Below, one piece after another: positions 43,179-51,006 of a DNA stretch of 64,000 nt. The stretch's first letter is position 1, and each line of letters opens with the position of its first letter. The notes beneath the pieces are model-generated. The model was not told the DNA's origin, made no database searches, and worked only from the letters and a program-made list of their open reading frames with translations. A program made the translations under genes and the position numbers. The stretch comes from Streptomyces sp. AA1529 (GTDB taxonomy: Bacteria > Actinomycetota > Actinomycetes > Streptomycetales > Streptomycetaceae), in assembly GCF_000280905.1 (NCBI RefSeq), contig NZ_ALAP01000019.1, forward strand, positions 79,884 through 143,883, in the 5' to 3' direction.

Positions 43179-45245
43179 ATGTCTGTCACCACCCCTGCCG
43201 CCGTACGGCCCGAGGACTTCCCCGAGCCGACCGAGCCGACCGCTGAGACGGTCGCCGCAGCGGCTCCCGAGACCCCTGAGACCCCCGAATCGGTCGACGC
43301 ATCGCCGGAATCGGCCGCCGAGGCCGCCGAGGCCGCCGAGGCCGCCGAGCCGCAGATCACGTTCGGCGACCTGGGGCTCCCCGAGGCCGTCGTCCGCAAG
43401 CTCGCCCAGAACGGTGTGACCGCGCCGTTCCCCATCCAGGCCGCCACCATCCCGGACGCGCTGGCCGGCGAGGACGTGCTCGGCCGCGGCCGCACCGGCT
43501 CCGGCAAGACGCTCTCCTTCGGTCTGCCGCTGCTCGCCCGGCTGCACGGGGGCCGCACCCAGCGCAAGCGCCCGCGCGGCGTCATCCTCACGCCCACCCG
43601 CGAGTTGGCGATGCAGGTCTCCGACGCGCTGCAGCCCTACGGGGACACCCTCGGCCTCAAGCTGAAGGTCGTCTGCGGCGGCACCTCGATGGCCAATCAG
43701 ATCTCCGCGCTCGAACGCGGTGTCGACATCCTCGTCGCCACCCCGGGCCGGCTGCGCGACCTGATCAACCGCGGCTCCTGCTCGCTGGACGACGTCGAGA
43801 CGGCCATCCTCGACGAGGCCGACCAGATGTCCGACCTGGGCTTCCTTCCCGAGGTCACCGAGATCCTGGACCTGGTGCCCGAGGGCGGCCAGCGGATGCT
43901 CTTCTCCGCCACCATGGAGAAGGAGATCGACTCCCTGGTCCGCCGCTACCTCGTCGACCCCGTGCTGCACGAGGTGGACGCGGCGCAGGGCGCGGTGACG
44001 ACCATGACCCACCACGTGATGGTCGTGAAGCCGCGCGACAAGGCGCCGGTCACCACCGCCATCGCCGCCCGCAAGGGCCGCACCATCATCTTCGTGCGCA
44101 CCCAGCTCGGTGCGGACCGTGTCGCCGAGCAGCTCCGTGAGGCCGGGGTGCCCGCCGACGCGCTGCACGGCGGCATGACGCAGGGCGCGCGCACCCGCAC
44201 GCTGGCGGACTTCAAGGACGGCAGGGTCAACGTCCTGGTCGCCACGGATGTCGCGGCCCGCGGCATCCACGTCGACGGCATCGACCTGGTGCTGAACGTC
44301 GACCCGGCCGGCGACCACAAGGACTACCTGCACCGTTCGGGCCGCACGGCACGCGCGGGCGAGTCCGGGACGGTCGTCTCGCTGGCCCTGCCGCACCAGC
44401 GGCGGCAGATCTTCCGGCTGATGGAGGACGCGGGCGTGGACGCCTCGCGGCACATCATCGGCCGCGGCGACGTCTTCGACGACGATGTGGCCCGCATCAC
44501 CGGCGCACGGTCGCTGACCGAGGTGCAGGCCGAGTCCGCCGCCAACTCGGCCCGACAGGCCGAGCGCGAGGCCAAGAAGCTCAACCGCCAGCTCGAGAAG
44601 CTCCAGCAGCGCGCCGCGGAACTCCGCGAGGAGGCCACCCTGCTGACCGCCCGTGCGGCGCGGGAGCGCGGCGAGGACCCGGACGCCGCCGTGGCGGCGG
44701 CCGCCGAGGCGGAGGCGGCCCAGGCCGCCGAGGAAGCCCGGGCGGAGGCACGCCGCGAGGCGAAGGCGGAGGCCGAGCGCCGCGAGCGGGCCGACCGCGA
44801 GCGCCAGGACCGCGACCGCGGCGGACGCTCCTCGTACGACCGCCGGGACCGGGAGCGCGGCGACCGCCGTCCGAACGACCGCGGCGGTGACCGGGGCGGC
44901 TTCCGCCGGGACCGTGACCGGGACGAGCGCCCCTACGGCCGCGACCGGGACCGGGACCGCCGGGACGGTGGACGCGGCGACGGCGGCCGCGGTGACAGTG
45001 GCCGGGGTGGCTCCGGTGGTGGCGGCTTCCGCCGTGACGACGTCCGCCGCGACGACCGCCGCGAGGGCGGCGACCGCGGTTTCCGCCGGGACGGCTTCCG
45101 CGGCGGCGACCGCCCGCACCACCGCGACGACCGGCGTCCGCACGGCCGCTCCGGCGGCTCCGGCGGCTCCCACGCCCCCAGCCGCAACGGCGCCCGCACC
45201 CCGGACCGCCGCGCGGACAAGCCCCGCTGGAAGCGCAACGGCTGA
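43179..45245 (+). CDS. DEAD-box RNA helicase with RD/RGG-like tail
   Basis: 688 residues. The Q motif is PFPIQAATIPDAL, motif I GRTGSGKT (104-111), DEAD (212-215), SAT (243-245), then TDVAARGIHVDG and HRSGRTARAG. An acidic Ala/Glu head (1-57) precedes the core. After residue about 450 comes a charged coiled coil (KKLNRQLEKLQQRAAELREEA), then an Arg/Asp/Gly tail (RRDRDRDERPYGRDRDRDRRDGG) that likely binds RNA and is disordered. This is the RhlE/CsdA-type shape tied to cold and ribosome assembly. The long leader suggests control at the RNA level. Confidence 0.92.
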   Translation: MSVTTPAAVRPEDFPEPTEPTAETVAAAAPETPETPESVDASPESAAEAAEAAEAAEPQITFGDLGLPEAVVRKLAQNGVTAPFPIQAATIPDALAGEDVLGRGRTGSGKTLSFGLPLLARLHGGRTQRKRPRGVILTPTRELAMQVSDALQPYGDTLGLKLKVVCGGTSMANQISALERGVDILVATPGRLRDLINRGSCSLDDVETAILDEADQMSDLGFLPEVTEILDLVPEGGQRMLFSATMEKEIDSLVRRYLVDPVLHEVDAAQGAVTTMTHHVMVVKPRDKAPVTTAIAARKGRTIIFVRTQLGADRVAEQLREAGVPADALHGGMTQGARTRTLADFKDGRVNVLVATDVAARGIHVDGIDLVLNVDPAGDHKDYLHRSGRTARAGESGTVVSLALPHQRRQIFRLMEDAGVDASRHIIGRGDVFDDDVARITGARSLTEVQAESAANSARQAEREAKKLNRQLEKLQQRAAELREEATLLTARAARERGEDPDAAVAAAAEAEAAQAAEEARAEARREAKAEAERRERADRERQDRDRGGRSSYDRRDRERGDRRPNDRGGDRGGFRRDRDRDERPYGRDRDRDRRDGGRGDGGRGDSGRGGSGGGGFRRDDVRRDDRREGGDRGFRRDGFRGGDRPHHRDDRRPHGRSGGSGGSHAPSRNGARTPDRRADKPRWKRNG

Positions 45246-45290
45246 CGCCCGGTGAGGGCCCCGGCCCTCCCGAACGCGTGCCCGAACACG

Positions 45291-45326
45291 GCTTCGAAGG
45301 CGTTCAACCCCGAATGCCTTCGAAGC
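45291..45326 (+). terminator. helicase gene terminator
   Basis: GCTTCGAAGGCGTTC pairs with GAATGCCTTCGAAGC (one G-T pair) around AACCCC, 45 bases past the stop. Confidence 0.75.
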
Positions 45327-45343
45327 CCGCCGGGCCTCCGGGC

Positions 45344-45349
45344 TATGCT
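45344..45349 (+). promoter_or_regulatory. -10 element of tRNA-Lys
   Basis: TATGCT 10 bases before the tRNA 5' end; no clear -35, since the helicase terminator occupies that place. Confidence 0.45.
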
Positions 45350-45358
45350 GCTCGGTGC

Positions 45359-45431
45359 GGGCCGTTAGCTCAATTGGCAGAGCAGTGGACTTTTAATCCA
45401 TTGGTTGTGGGTTCGAGTCCCACACGGCCTA
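45359..45431 (+). tRNA. tRNA-Lys (TTT)
   Basis: 73-nt cloverleaf: acceptor GGGCCGT/ACGGCCT, D-arm GCTCAATTGGCAGAGC, anticodon stem around CTTTTAAT (anticodon TTT), T-arm GTGGGTTCGAGTCCCAC. The region to its right looks accessory, as often happens at tRNA 3' ends, though no repeat of its 3' end was found downstream. Confidence 0.96.
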
Positions 45432-45439
45432 CCGACGGA

Positions 45440-45474
45440 CCCCAGGTCAGAGACTTCTGGCCTGGGGCCTTTCG
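45440..45474 (+). terminator. terminator of tRNA-Lys
   Basis: CCCCAGGTCAGA pairs with TCTGGCCTGGGG (one G-T pair) around GACT and is followed by CCTTTCG. Confidence 0.75.
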
Positions 45475-45523
45475 GGTATACGGGGGCGTAGTGATCGCTT
45501 GCCGGCCCGCTGCCGGCCCGAAC

Positions 45524-45802
45524 GTGCGGGCAGGGTCGTCTGCCGTTCCCCGCCTGAGTGTTGGCGCGCAACATGGAGGAGCCGCCGACCGCGCTCTCGC
45601 CGCCCGCTATCGAGTCGGCACGCGCATTCGGGCGGCCCGGCCCCACGCGAACCTGAGTCAGGAGGACGTGGCGTAACAGGTCGGCCTCGACCGCAAGACC
45701 ATCTACCGCATCGAGCTGGGCCTGATCGGCGCCCGACTCGACTGGCTGGTCGAGATCTCCCACGCGGTCGGGGCCGACCTCTCCGACCTCGTGCGGGACT
45801 GA
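45524..45802 (+). pseudogene. XRE-family regulator interrupted by in-frame TAA
   Basis: From GTG 45524 the frame reads VGTRIRAARPHANLSQEDVA, then TAA at 45674-45676, then in the same frame QVGLDRKTIYRIELGLIGARLDWLVEISHAVGADLSDLVRD to TGA at 45802. The two parts together form a typical HTH_3 domain, so a single base change has broken the recognition region. The gene is either dead or read through. The N-terminal boundary is uncertain because no ribosome site is clear. It is the first item past tRNA-Lys in the accessory stretch. Confidence 0.75.
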
Positions 45803-45844
45803 ACCCTGGCCGTCCGCGACGGGGGGCAAGGGCGGCCAGGACGA

Positions 45845-46498
45845 TCAAGCGCGGGCAGTGACGAGGAGCGTGCCGATATGGCCGGGGTCGCGCGGGCCGA
45901 GGATCTCGGCCTCCGCCGTCTCGAAACCTGCCCGGAGCAGCAGCCGCTTCCACACCGCGGGCCGGAAGCTGTAGCGGTAGGTGAACATGGCCGGCCCCGC
46001 GAAGCCGCCCTTGTACATGCCCTGGGGTCCGTAGGCGCCGGGGATGGCCGGCGGCTGGGAGAAGGCGAACACGCCGCCCGGGTTGAGCCTGGCCCGGACG
46101 AGGGGAAAGAGGCGGCCCGGGTCGGCGAACCAGGCGCAGCCGAAGATGGAGTAGATCGCGTCGTAGGTGTCCTCGGTGGCGGCGAGGTGTTCGAGGACTT
46201 CGCCCTGTACGAAGGTCGCGTTGGTGCTGCTCCATCGTTCGGTGAGTTTCTTGACCATGACCGGTGAGAGGTCCAGGCCGGTCGTCTGCACCCCGTGCAG
46301 GGCGAGGTAGGCCGCTGCGCGGCCGGTGCCGCATCCGATCTCCAGTGCGGTCGAGGGGGTGCCGAGGAGTTCGGGGCCGGGGCCGTGGTCCTTGTACTGG
46401 GTCCAGCGGAAGACGGGCTCGGCCGCCGGGTCGAAGGCGGACTCGGCGTAGCTGTTCCACAGCTCTGTCTCGGCGGCGATGTCGTGCGGTACCGGCAC
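45845..46498 (-). CDS. class I SAM-dependent methyltransferase
   Basis: 217 residues. Motif I ALEIGCGTGR is at 51-60, and TGLDLSPVMVKKL, YDAIYSIFGCAWFADP and LNPGGVFAFSQPP follow the usual fold. GGFAGPAMFTYRYSFRPAVWKRLLLRAGFE forms the substrate-side part. The substrate is unknown. The GTG at 46498 has AAAGGA upstream. It is the last gene of a leftward run of very small genes that begins at 47840, so it may be co-transcribed with them. Confidence 0.88.
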   Translation of the reverse strand: MPVPHDIAAETELWNSYAESAFDPAAEPVFRWTQYKDHGPGPELLGTPSTALEIGCGTGRAAAYLALHGVQTTGLDLSPVMVKKLTERWSSTNATFVQGEVLEHLAATEDTYDAIYSIFGCAWFADPGRLFPLVRARLNPGGVFAFSQPPAIPGAYGPQGMYKGGFAGPAMFTYRYSFRPAVWKRLLLRAGFETAEAEILGPRDPGHIGTLLVTARA

Positions 46499-46560
46499 GT
46501 GGGTGTCCTTTCAGCGGCATGCCCGCCCGGATGCCACCGGGGCGGGCACTGTATCGGGCG

Positions 46561-46677
46561 TCAGTGGCTGTCGGGAGACTTGTCGTCGCAGGGCGAGCAG
46601 TTCGCCCCGTCGACGGCCCACAGCTCCTCGTCCGGAGTGAAGCCGTTCTCACGGAGGGCGTCGGCGGTGCGCAGCAC
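46561..46677 (-). CDS. short acidic protein with CxxC, possible remnant
   Basis: Read by hand from GTG 46677: 38 residues beginning MLRTADALRENGFTPDEELW and ending with a CSPCDD segment. The protein-like composition and the CxxC match the other small genes of this cluster. No ribosome site is visible, and the frame continues upstream to a stop about 60 bases away without another start, so this may be the end of a truncated gene. Function is unknown. Confidence 0.45.
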   Translation of the reverse strand: MLRTADALRENGFTPDEELWAVDGANCSPCDDKSPDSH

Positions 46678-46770
46678 GGTGCCGTCGCCGCGTTGGGTTG
46701 TTCTCGCCCCTGGTGACCGGCGCGTGTTGGATGGCAGCCGTTGCGCGGCGGCTCACCGGGGCGGGGGGTC

Positions 46771-46884
46771 TCATCGGGCGGGCTGCCCGGCGAGTGCCAG
46801 GGCCACGGCGGCGACGCATGAGGTGACCACGGTGGCCGCGTACAGCGGCCCGGCGTACTGGGCAACCCGTCGCAGTGGCGTCAT
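46771..46884 (-). CDS. 37-residue single-pass membrane peptide
   Basis: Reads MTPLRRVAQYAGPLYAATVV followed by TSCVAAVALALAGQPAR: a basic start and one hydrophobic helix. The ATG overlaps the stop of the preceding gene (ATGA), which strongly supports translation. Function is unknown; size and shape recall small membrane toxins or helper peptides, but there is no specific evidence. Confidence 0.55.
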   Translation of the reverse strand: MTPLRRVAQYAGPLYAATVVTSCVAAVALALAGQPAR

Positions 46885-47024
46885 GTCTCGTCGTCCTCCT
46901 GCCGGCGCTTGCGCTGCTCGCGCTCGGCTGCCCGGCGCTGCGCCCGGTTGCCTGCCTGGTCCGGCAGGGCGACTCCGGTGCGGCGGATCACACTGCGCCG
47001 TAACGCTCGCCGTTTGCTGGTCAT
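46881..47024 (-). CDS. 47-residue basic protein
   Basis: Starts MTSKRRALRRSVIRRTG and ends with a charged helix (NRAQRRAAEREQRKRRQEDD). Arg-rich throughout, so nucleic-acid binding is plausible. GGGAGGAC precedes the ATG at 47024. It overlaps the genes on both sides by four bases. No family is recognised. Confidence 0.6.
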   Translation of the reverse strand: MTSKRRALRRSVIRRTGVALPDQAGNRAQRRAAEREQRKRRQEDDET

Positions 47025-47278
47025 GGTGTCCTCCCGGATGGGCGGCGTGTTCGTCGCGCTGCGTCCTCGCGGGCGATCTCGTCGGCGTGCGGCTCGCAGG
47101 CATAGAGGCGGCCCGTCAGCGGCCCGGAGCCGGGGACCCCTTCGAGGCTGCCGCCGCTGCCCCCGGAGGTCTCGAACACGACCACCGTTCCGGAGCGGTG
47201 ACACCGCACGCAGCGGCTCACGTCCAGCCGTCCGTGCCGGCGCAGGGACTGGACGGGGCTGTCGGGGTTGTCAGGCAC
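47021..47278 (-). CDS. 85-residue zinc-knuckle-like small protein
   Basis: From GTG 47278: a short head, then CVRCHRSGTVVVFETSGG and, about 30 residues on, YACEPHADEI. The CxxC(H) plus CxxH arrangement could bind one zinc. The end is Arg-rich. Start and stop overlap or abut both neighbours. No family name is known to me; similar small proteins occur as cargo of actinomycete integrative elements as I recall. Confidence 0.6.
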   Translation of the reverse strand: MPDNPDSPVQSLRRHGRLDVSRCVRCHRSGTVVVFETSGGSGGSLEGVPGSGPLTGRLYACEPHADEIAREDAARRTRRPSGRTP

Positions 47279-47438
47279 GGGGCTTGTCCTTCGGGGAGTC
47301 GCAGTCGTGGCAGCGGATGCTGACGACGCGGCCGTGGCCGTCGGTGTCGGACGCGGGGCTGAGCGGCTTCCTGCACCGCGGGCAGGCGCCGTACCAGGTG
47401 CCGCGGCGGGCCGTGGACGTTGCGGGTTCAGTCGGCAT
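47271..47438 (-). CDS. 55-residue zinc-ribbon-like protein
   Basis: Read by hand from ATG 47438. It contains ACPRCRKPLSP and, 25 residues later, IRCHDCDSPKDKP: two CxxC knuckles as in a zinc ribbon. The stop overlaps the GTG of the next gene by three to eight bases in another frame. A weak AGGGGAC lies upstream. It probably binds zinc; a role in DNA, RNA or protein contact is open. Confidence 0.6.
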   Translation of the reverse strand: MPTEPATSTARRGTWYGACPRCRKPLSPASDTDGHGRVVSIRCHDCDSPKDKPRA

Positions 47439-47583
47439 GGCGGGCGTCCCCTGGTCGGCAGCGCGGACATGCGCAGGGCGGCCACGTCGAGCTGACGGGG
47501 GTGCGTCCGCCGCCGCGGAGTGTGCGCCGTGGGGTCCAGGTGCGGCCGCCGTCGCGGGAGACGCGCAGGCGCAGCCGGCTCAC
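47428..47583 (-). CDS. 51-residue small protein with CACPRC
   Basis: From GTG 47583: MSRLRLRVSRDGGRTWTPRR, then SSTWPPCACPRCRPGDARHAD. The pattern of a basic beta-like head (DGGRTWT) and a CxCxxC tail recurs in small proteins of Streptomyces mobile elements in my memory. The GTG overlaps the stop of the upstream gene (GTGA). Confidence 0.6.
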   Translation of the reverse strand: MSRLRLRVSRDGGRTWTPRRTLRGGGRTPVSSTWPPCACPRCRPGDARHAD

Positions 47584-47840
47584 CGCCGGGCTCCCACGCG
47601 GTGGGGGACCGCGGCGTCGTAGGCGGCCCGCTGGGATGCCTCGGCCTCGGTCAGGTTCTCGACCCGGGCCGTCCACTCCGCGCCGTGCGGGGTGACGAGC
47701 CGGACGTGCCCGGCGTCCAGGACGGTCTGCACCCGGCCCACCCACGCGGGCTCCGGCGGCATGGTCTGCCGGGTGGCCTCGTCCACCACGTAGTCACCGC
47801 GTTTAGGCGGCCGAGTGTCTTCGGGCATAGGTGTAGCCAT
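47580..47840 (-). CDS. 86-residue unknown protein, first of the small-gene run
   Basis: From ATG 47840: MATPMPEDTRPPKRGDYVVD, then VGRVQTVLDAGHVRLVTPHGAEWTARVENLTEAEASQRAAYDAA. The centre (KRGDYVVDEAT to VRLVTPHG) looks like a small SH3-like beta barrel. GGACCGGAA lies upstream of the ATG. It opens the leftward chain of six tightly packed small genes ending at the methyltransferase, and lies just below a long inverted repeat that could control it. Confidence 0.6.
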   Translation of the reverse strand: MATPMPEDTRPPKRGDYVVDEATRQTMPPEPAWVGRVQTVLDAGHVRLVTPHGAEWTARVENLTEAEASQRAAYDAAVPHRVGARR

Positions 47841-47845
47841 GGGTT

Positions 47846-47903
47846 CCGGTCCAGTCTGTGAGTCCGGCGTCACTCACAGACTGGACCGGTGGACCGGTCC
47901 AGT
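47846..47903. promoter_or_regulatory. 18-bp inverted repeat plus overlapping 10-bp palindrome
   Basis: CCGGTCCAGTCTGTGAGT (47846-47863) pairs exactly with 47872-47889 around 8 bases. ACTGGACCGG (47880-47889) then also pairs with CCGGTCCAGT (47894-47903). It lies between the GntR gene and the small-gene run, both leftward. It may be the GntR terminator, the operator of the small-gene run, or both in alternative folds. Confidence 0.6.
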
Positions 47904-47919
47904 CAAGATTGTCGTAGCA

Positions 47920-48639
47920 CTACGACTCCATCGAGTAGTCGTCCGTCAGCTCCCACAACTCCCCGCCTGTCACGCCCTCCTCGCAAACCAGTGGCCGATC
48001 GTCCTGGTCGTAGGCGGTATGGAGGGTGACAGCCACGGCGGTCGGATGTGGCAGGCCCAGCTGCGTGCATTCATGCGAGGTGGCCAGACGCGCCGTGTAG
48101 ATGTCTGCGGCGCGGATCGGTGCGCGGCCGGTCTCACGCGTCACGTACCGCGTCGTGCCCTCGGCGATCGGGCCCTCCTGGGCAAGACGCGGGCAGGCAT
48201 CGGCGATATCCGCCGGGAACCAGGCACTGACCAGTGTGTACGGCTCTCCTTCGTCGAGGAGCACCATGCGGTCACGGCGCAGCGCGCACGTCTCGGGTTC
48301 CAGGTGTAGCGCGTCCCGGATGCGGGCTGGCGGGACTTCCTTGCAGGGCATACCCAGACGCTTGAACGGGCGCCCGCCGGAGACGCGAGGCCCCACGCCG
48401 CGACGCCCAGCAGGTCGGGCGACCGGTGTTTCCACCACGGTGAAGCCGGACCCCTGTCGTGCGACGACCACGCCGTCATTGCGGAGGACGTCCATGGCCT
48501 TGACGACGGTGGCGCGAGACACGCCCCACTGCTCGCACAGGTCACGCCCAGACGGCAGTAGATCGCCGGGCCTGAATTCGCCCTCGGTGATGCGCGCTCG
48601 CAGGTGGTCCGCAATCTGCTCGTACTTCAGTTGTGGCAT
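47920..48639 (-). CDS. GntR/HutC-family regulator with UTRA domain
   Basis: 239 residues. The winged HTH is YEQIADHLRARITEGEFRPGDLLPSGRDLCEQWGVSRATVVKAMDVLRNDGVV (about 6-58). A UTRA-type ligand domain follows (ALRRDRMVLLDEGEPYTLVSAWFPADIA). UTRA regulators usually bind a small molecule and repress nearby genes. Here the candidates are the small-gene run below and the divergent methyltransferase above. The ATG at 48639 lies next to a TAACCGGTTA palindrome. Such regulators are common in actinomycete integrative elements. Confidence 0.88.
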   Translation of the reverse strand: MPQLKYEQIADHLRARITEGEFRPGDLLPSGRDLCEQWGVSRATVVKAMDVLRNDGVVVARQGSGFTVVETPVARPAGRRGVGPRVSGGRPFKRLGMPCKEVPPARIRDALHLEPETCALRRDRMVLLDEGEPYTLVSAWFPADIADACPRLAQEGPIAEGTTRYVTRETGRAPIRAADIYTARLATSHECTQLGLPHPTAVAVTLHTAYDQDDRPLVCEEGVTGGELWELTDDYSMES

Positions 48640-48648
48640 AGCTGACAG

Positions 48649-48660
48649 GTTAACCGGTTA
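48649..48660. promoter_or_regulatory. GGTTAACCGGTTA operator-like palindrome
   Basis: TAACCGGTTA (48651-48660) is a perfect 10-bp palindrome and overlaps GGTTAACC. It sits in the 76-base gap between the divergent GntR and methyltransferase starts, where a GntR operator is expected. Confidence 0.55.
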
Positions 48661-48715
48661 GATTTCTGCCCCCTACGGTCTTATGTGAGGGCCACGGCGG
48701 GACCAGAATGCCGTC

Positions 48716-49528
48716 ATGTCCGCAGAGCTTGCACCCGAGGTCATGACCTTCTACGAGTCCACCGTCGATGAGTCCGTGCGACTGTCGGCCTCGGCGGACG
48801 GCCGCCTGGAGATGCTGCGCACCCAAGAGTTGCTGCGTCGCCACCTGCCGCTTGCGCCGGCCGCTGTCCTCGACGTGGGCGGGGGGCCGGGTGTCCATGC
48901 CCGGTGGCTGGTCAAGGACGGCTACGTGGTAAACCTCGTCGATCCCGTGCCGCGCCACGTCGATGCCGCGCGGCAGGTGGCCACGAACGCGGAGTTGGGT
49001 GACGCTCGTGACCTGCGCGAGCCGGACGCGAAGTACGACGCTGTCCTGGTCCTGGGTCCGCTCTACCACCTGCTTGAGCGCAGCGATCGGGACACAGCAC
49101 TCGCCGAGGCATACAGGGTGATGCGACCGGGCGGCCTGATCGCCGCCGCCGGGATCAACCGTTACGCCTCGTTGTTCGAGCACACGGCTTTCGCGCATCT
49201 CTACAAGGGCGGCGTCCGACGCAGCATCGAGAGCATCCTTGCCAGCCGCATTCACGACGGGAAGAAATCTTTCACTGCGGCCTACTTCCACAGTGGCGCT
49301 GAGCTGCGCGACGAAGTCACCGAGGCCGGGTTCGAGGACACCCGGGTGTTCGGGGTCGAGGGTCCGACCTGGGCCATGCTCAAGGCCACTGAGCAGTACA
49401 CCGGAGAGTCGGTGATCGGGTCGGGGTTGTTCGAGTCAGCGTTGACGGCAGCACGGATGGCCGAGCCCTATTCGGATCTGTTGGCCGCCAGCTCGCATCT
49501 GCTCGCTGTCGGACGACGTCCTGCGTAG
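48716..49528 (+). CDS. class I SAM-dependent methyltransferase
   Basis: 270 residues. Motif I AVLDVGGGPGVHARWL starts near 50; VVNLVDPVPRHVDAA, YDAVLVLGPLYHLLE and RVMRPGGLIAAAGINRYASL follow. The family is UbiE/Methyltransf_25-like; relatives in actinomycetes are of unknown substrate. It is divergent from the GntR gene with a shared control region, so likely its target. The start is ATG 48716. The end is followed by a gap with what may be a gene remnant. Confidence 0.88.
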   Translation: MSAELAPEVMTFYESTVDESVRLSASADGRLEMLRTQELLRRHLPLAPAAVLDVGGGPGVHARWLVKDGYVVNLVDPVPRHVDAARQVATNAELGDARDLREPDAKYDAVLVLGPLYHLLERSDRDTALAEAYRVMRPGGLIAAAGINRYASLFEHTAFAHLYKGGVRRSIESILASRIHDGKKSFTAAYFHSGAELRDEVTEAGFEDTRVFGVEGPTWAMLKATEQYTGESVIGSGLFESALTAARMAEPYSDLLAASSHLLAVGRRPA

Positions 49529-49795
49529 TCATGCCAAGGAACTCCACCACCTGAAGGCAGCGGGGCTCGACTCACCATCGCTTGCGGTCGAGGAACACGG
49601 CGGTCTGGCACTCCACACTGGCGCTCGTGGCGCTCGTGTCGGGGGTGCCGTCGTGGCGGTCCGCCGACGCGTCCGGGCCCCAGCCCGGAGCCCGCAGGCG
49701 ATAGCCTTCCGGGGAGGCAGGCCCGAGTGGGCCCTGCTCGCCGTCGGCGTCGGCCGTCCGACGGCCGGGAGTTGCGGCGGGGTCGCCGCGAGGGG
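49529..49795. other. gap with possible gene remnant
   Basis: On the minus strand a frame ending at 49572 reads GPASPEGYRLRAPGWGPDAS and further to SVECQTAVFLDRKRW. It has protein-like composition but no start of its own, so it may be the 3' end of a lost gene at the island edge. Confidence 0.35.
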
Positions 49796-50140
49796 TCAGC
49801 GGCCGCGGGGGGCGTACATGATGACGGCCATGCCGGCGAGGCAGATCAGGGCGCCGGTGATGTCGTAGCGGTCGGGGCGGTAGCCGTCGGCGACCATGCC
49901 CCAGGCGAGGGAGCCGGCGACGAAGATGCCGCCGTATGCGGCGAGGATGCGGCCGAAGTGGTCGTCGCTCTGGAAGGTGGCGACGACGCCGTACAGGCCG
50001 AGGGCGACGACGCCCGCGCCGATCCAGAGCCAGCCCTTGTGTTCCCGCAGGCCCTGCCACACCAGCCAGGCTCCTCCGATCTCGAAGAGGGCGGCGACGG
50101 CGAACAGGGCGAGGGAGCGGGCGACGAGCACGGCAGGCAC
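49796..50140 (-). CDS. YnfA/UPF0060 family small membrane protein
   Basis: 114 residues with four membrane helices: [64 protein letters not shown] and [19 protein letters not shown]. Length and the [14 protein letters not shown] and [11 protein letters not shown] motifs match YnfA proteins, relatives of small multidrug exporters. It follows a CDF transporter and ArsR regulator on the same strand with a 120-base gap, so it may belong to a metal-response group. GTG 50140 or 50131 could be the start. Confidence 0.88.
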   Translation of the reverse strand: MPAVLVARSLALFAVAALFEIGGAWLVWQGLREHKGWLWIGAGVVALGLYGVVATFQSDDHFGRILAAYGGIFVAGSLAWGMVADGYRPDRYDITGALICLAGMAVIMYAPRGR

Positions 50141-50262
50141 CTTACTGGTCGGGAGGGGACGTTTTCGGGCTGCTCGCCGGGCGGGAGGCGGCTGGACCGG
50201 GCCTCGGCCCGGTGCGCCGTCCCCCGTGGTCGTGCGGGCGCCGGGGAGGGCCGGGGCGTGGC

Positions 50263-51006
50263 TCAGCAGCAGGCGCATCCCGGCCCGCAGCCGCAGGCGT
50301 CGGGTGCGGGGCGCTTGCCGGTGGCGTCGGGGGCCGAGTGCTTCTCGGCGTCGGGTGCCGCGGTCGGGGTGGCGGGTGCGCAGCAGCCCTTGCCCTGCCA
50401 GGCGTCGCGGCCCTCCTTGACGGCGAGGGCGGCGACGGCGAGGGCGGCGACCGGGTCGGCCCAGGTCCAGCCGAGCAGCCAGTTGGCGAGCAGGCCCAGC
50501 AGGACGACGGCGGAGAGGTAGGTGCACAGCAGGGTCTGCCGGGAGTCGGCGACGGCGGTTGCCGAGCCGAGTTCGCGCCCGGCTCTGCGTTGCGCCGCGG
50601 ACAGGAACGGCATGACCGCCAGGGACAGGGCGGCGAGGAGGATGCCCGGGAGCGAGTGGCCGGCTTCGCCGGTGCCGGTCAGGGCGCGCAGCGAGTCGAC
50701 GGTGACGTAGAGCGCCAGGGCGAAGAAGGAGACCGCGATGACGCGCAGGGCGTGCCGTTCGCGGGCCTCCCGGTCGGCGTGGTCGCGGGCGGAGAACTGC
50801 CAGGCGACGGCCGCCGCGGAGGACACCTCGATGACGGAGTCGAGCCCGAAGCCGATCAGCGCCGTGGACGAGGCCATGCTCCCGGCGGTGAGCGCCACGG
50901 CGGCCTCGACGGCGTTGTAGGCGAGGGTCGCGCCGACCAGGAGGCGGATGCGGCGGGTGAGGGCTTCGCGGCGGTCCGGGCCGGGGCCGAGGGATGTCGC
51001 GGCCAT
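50263..51006 (-). CDS. cation diffusion facilitator-like metal transporter with Cys-rich tail
   Basis: 247 residues with about six membrane helices. The CDF-like acidic sites are in [20 protein letters not shown] and in [19 protein letters not shown]. The tail is unusual: [19 protein letters not shown] and the last residues [11 protein letters not shown], giving about nine cysteines for soft metals. The ATG follows the ArsR stop with no gap, so the two are co-translated. Likely cargo: zinc, cadmium or a similar divalent ion; the cysteine tail points to a soft metal. Confidence 0.88.
   Translation of the reverse strand: MAATSLGPGPDRREALTRRIRLLVGATLAYNAVEAAVALTAGSMASSTALIGFGLDSVIEVSSAAAVAWQFSARDHADREARERHALRVIAVSFFALALYVTVDSLRALTGTGEAGHSLPGILLAALSLAVMPFLSAAQRRAGRELGSATAVADSRQTLLCTYLSAVVLLGLLANWLLGWTWADPVAALAVAALAVKEGRDAWQGKGCCAPATPTAAPDAEKHSAPDATGKRPAPDACGCGPGCACC

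Noticed and set aside
45432..49795. Complete integrative element at tRNA-Lys
   Set aside because: No integrase, excisionase or replication gene and no repeat of the tRNA-Lys 3' end was found, so only an accessory-looking remnant is claimed.
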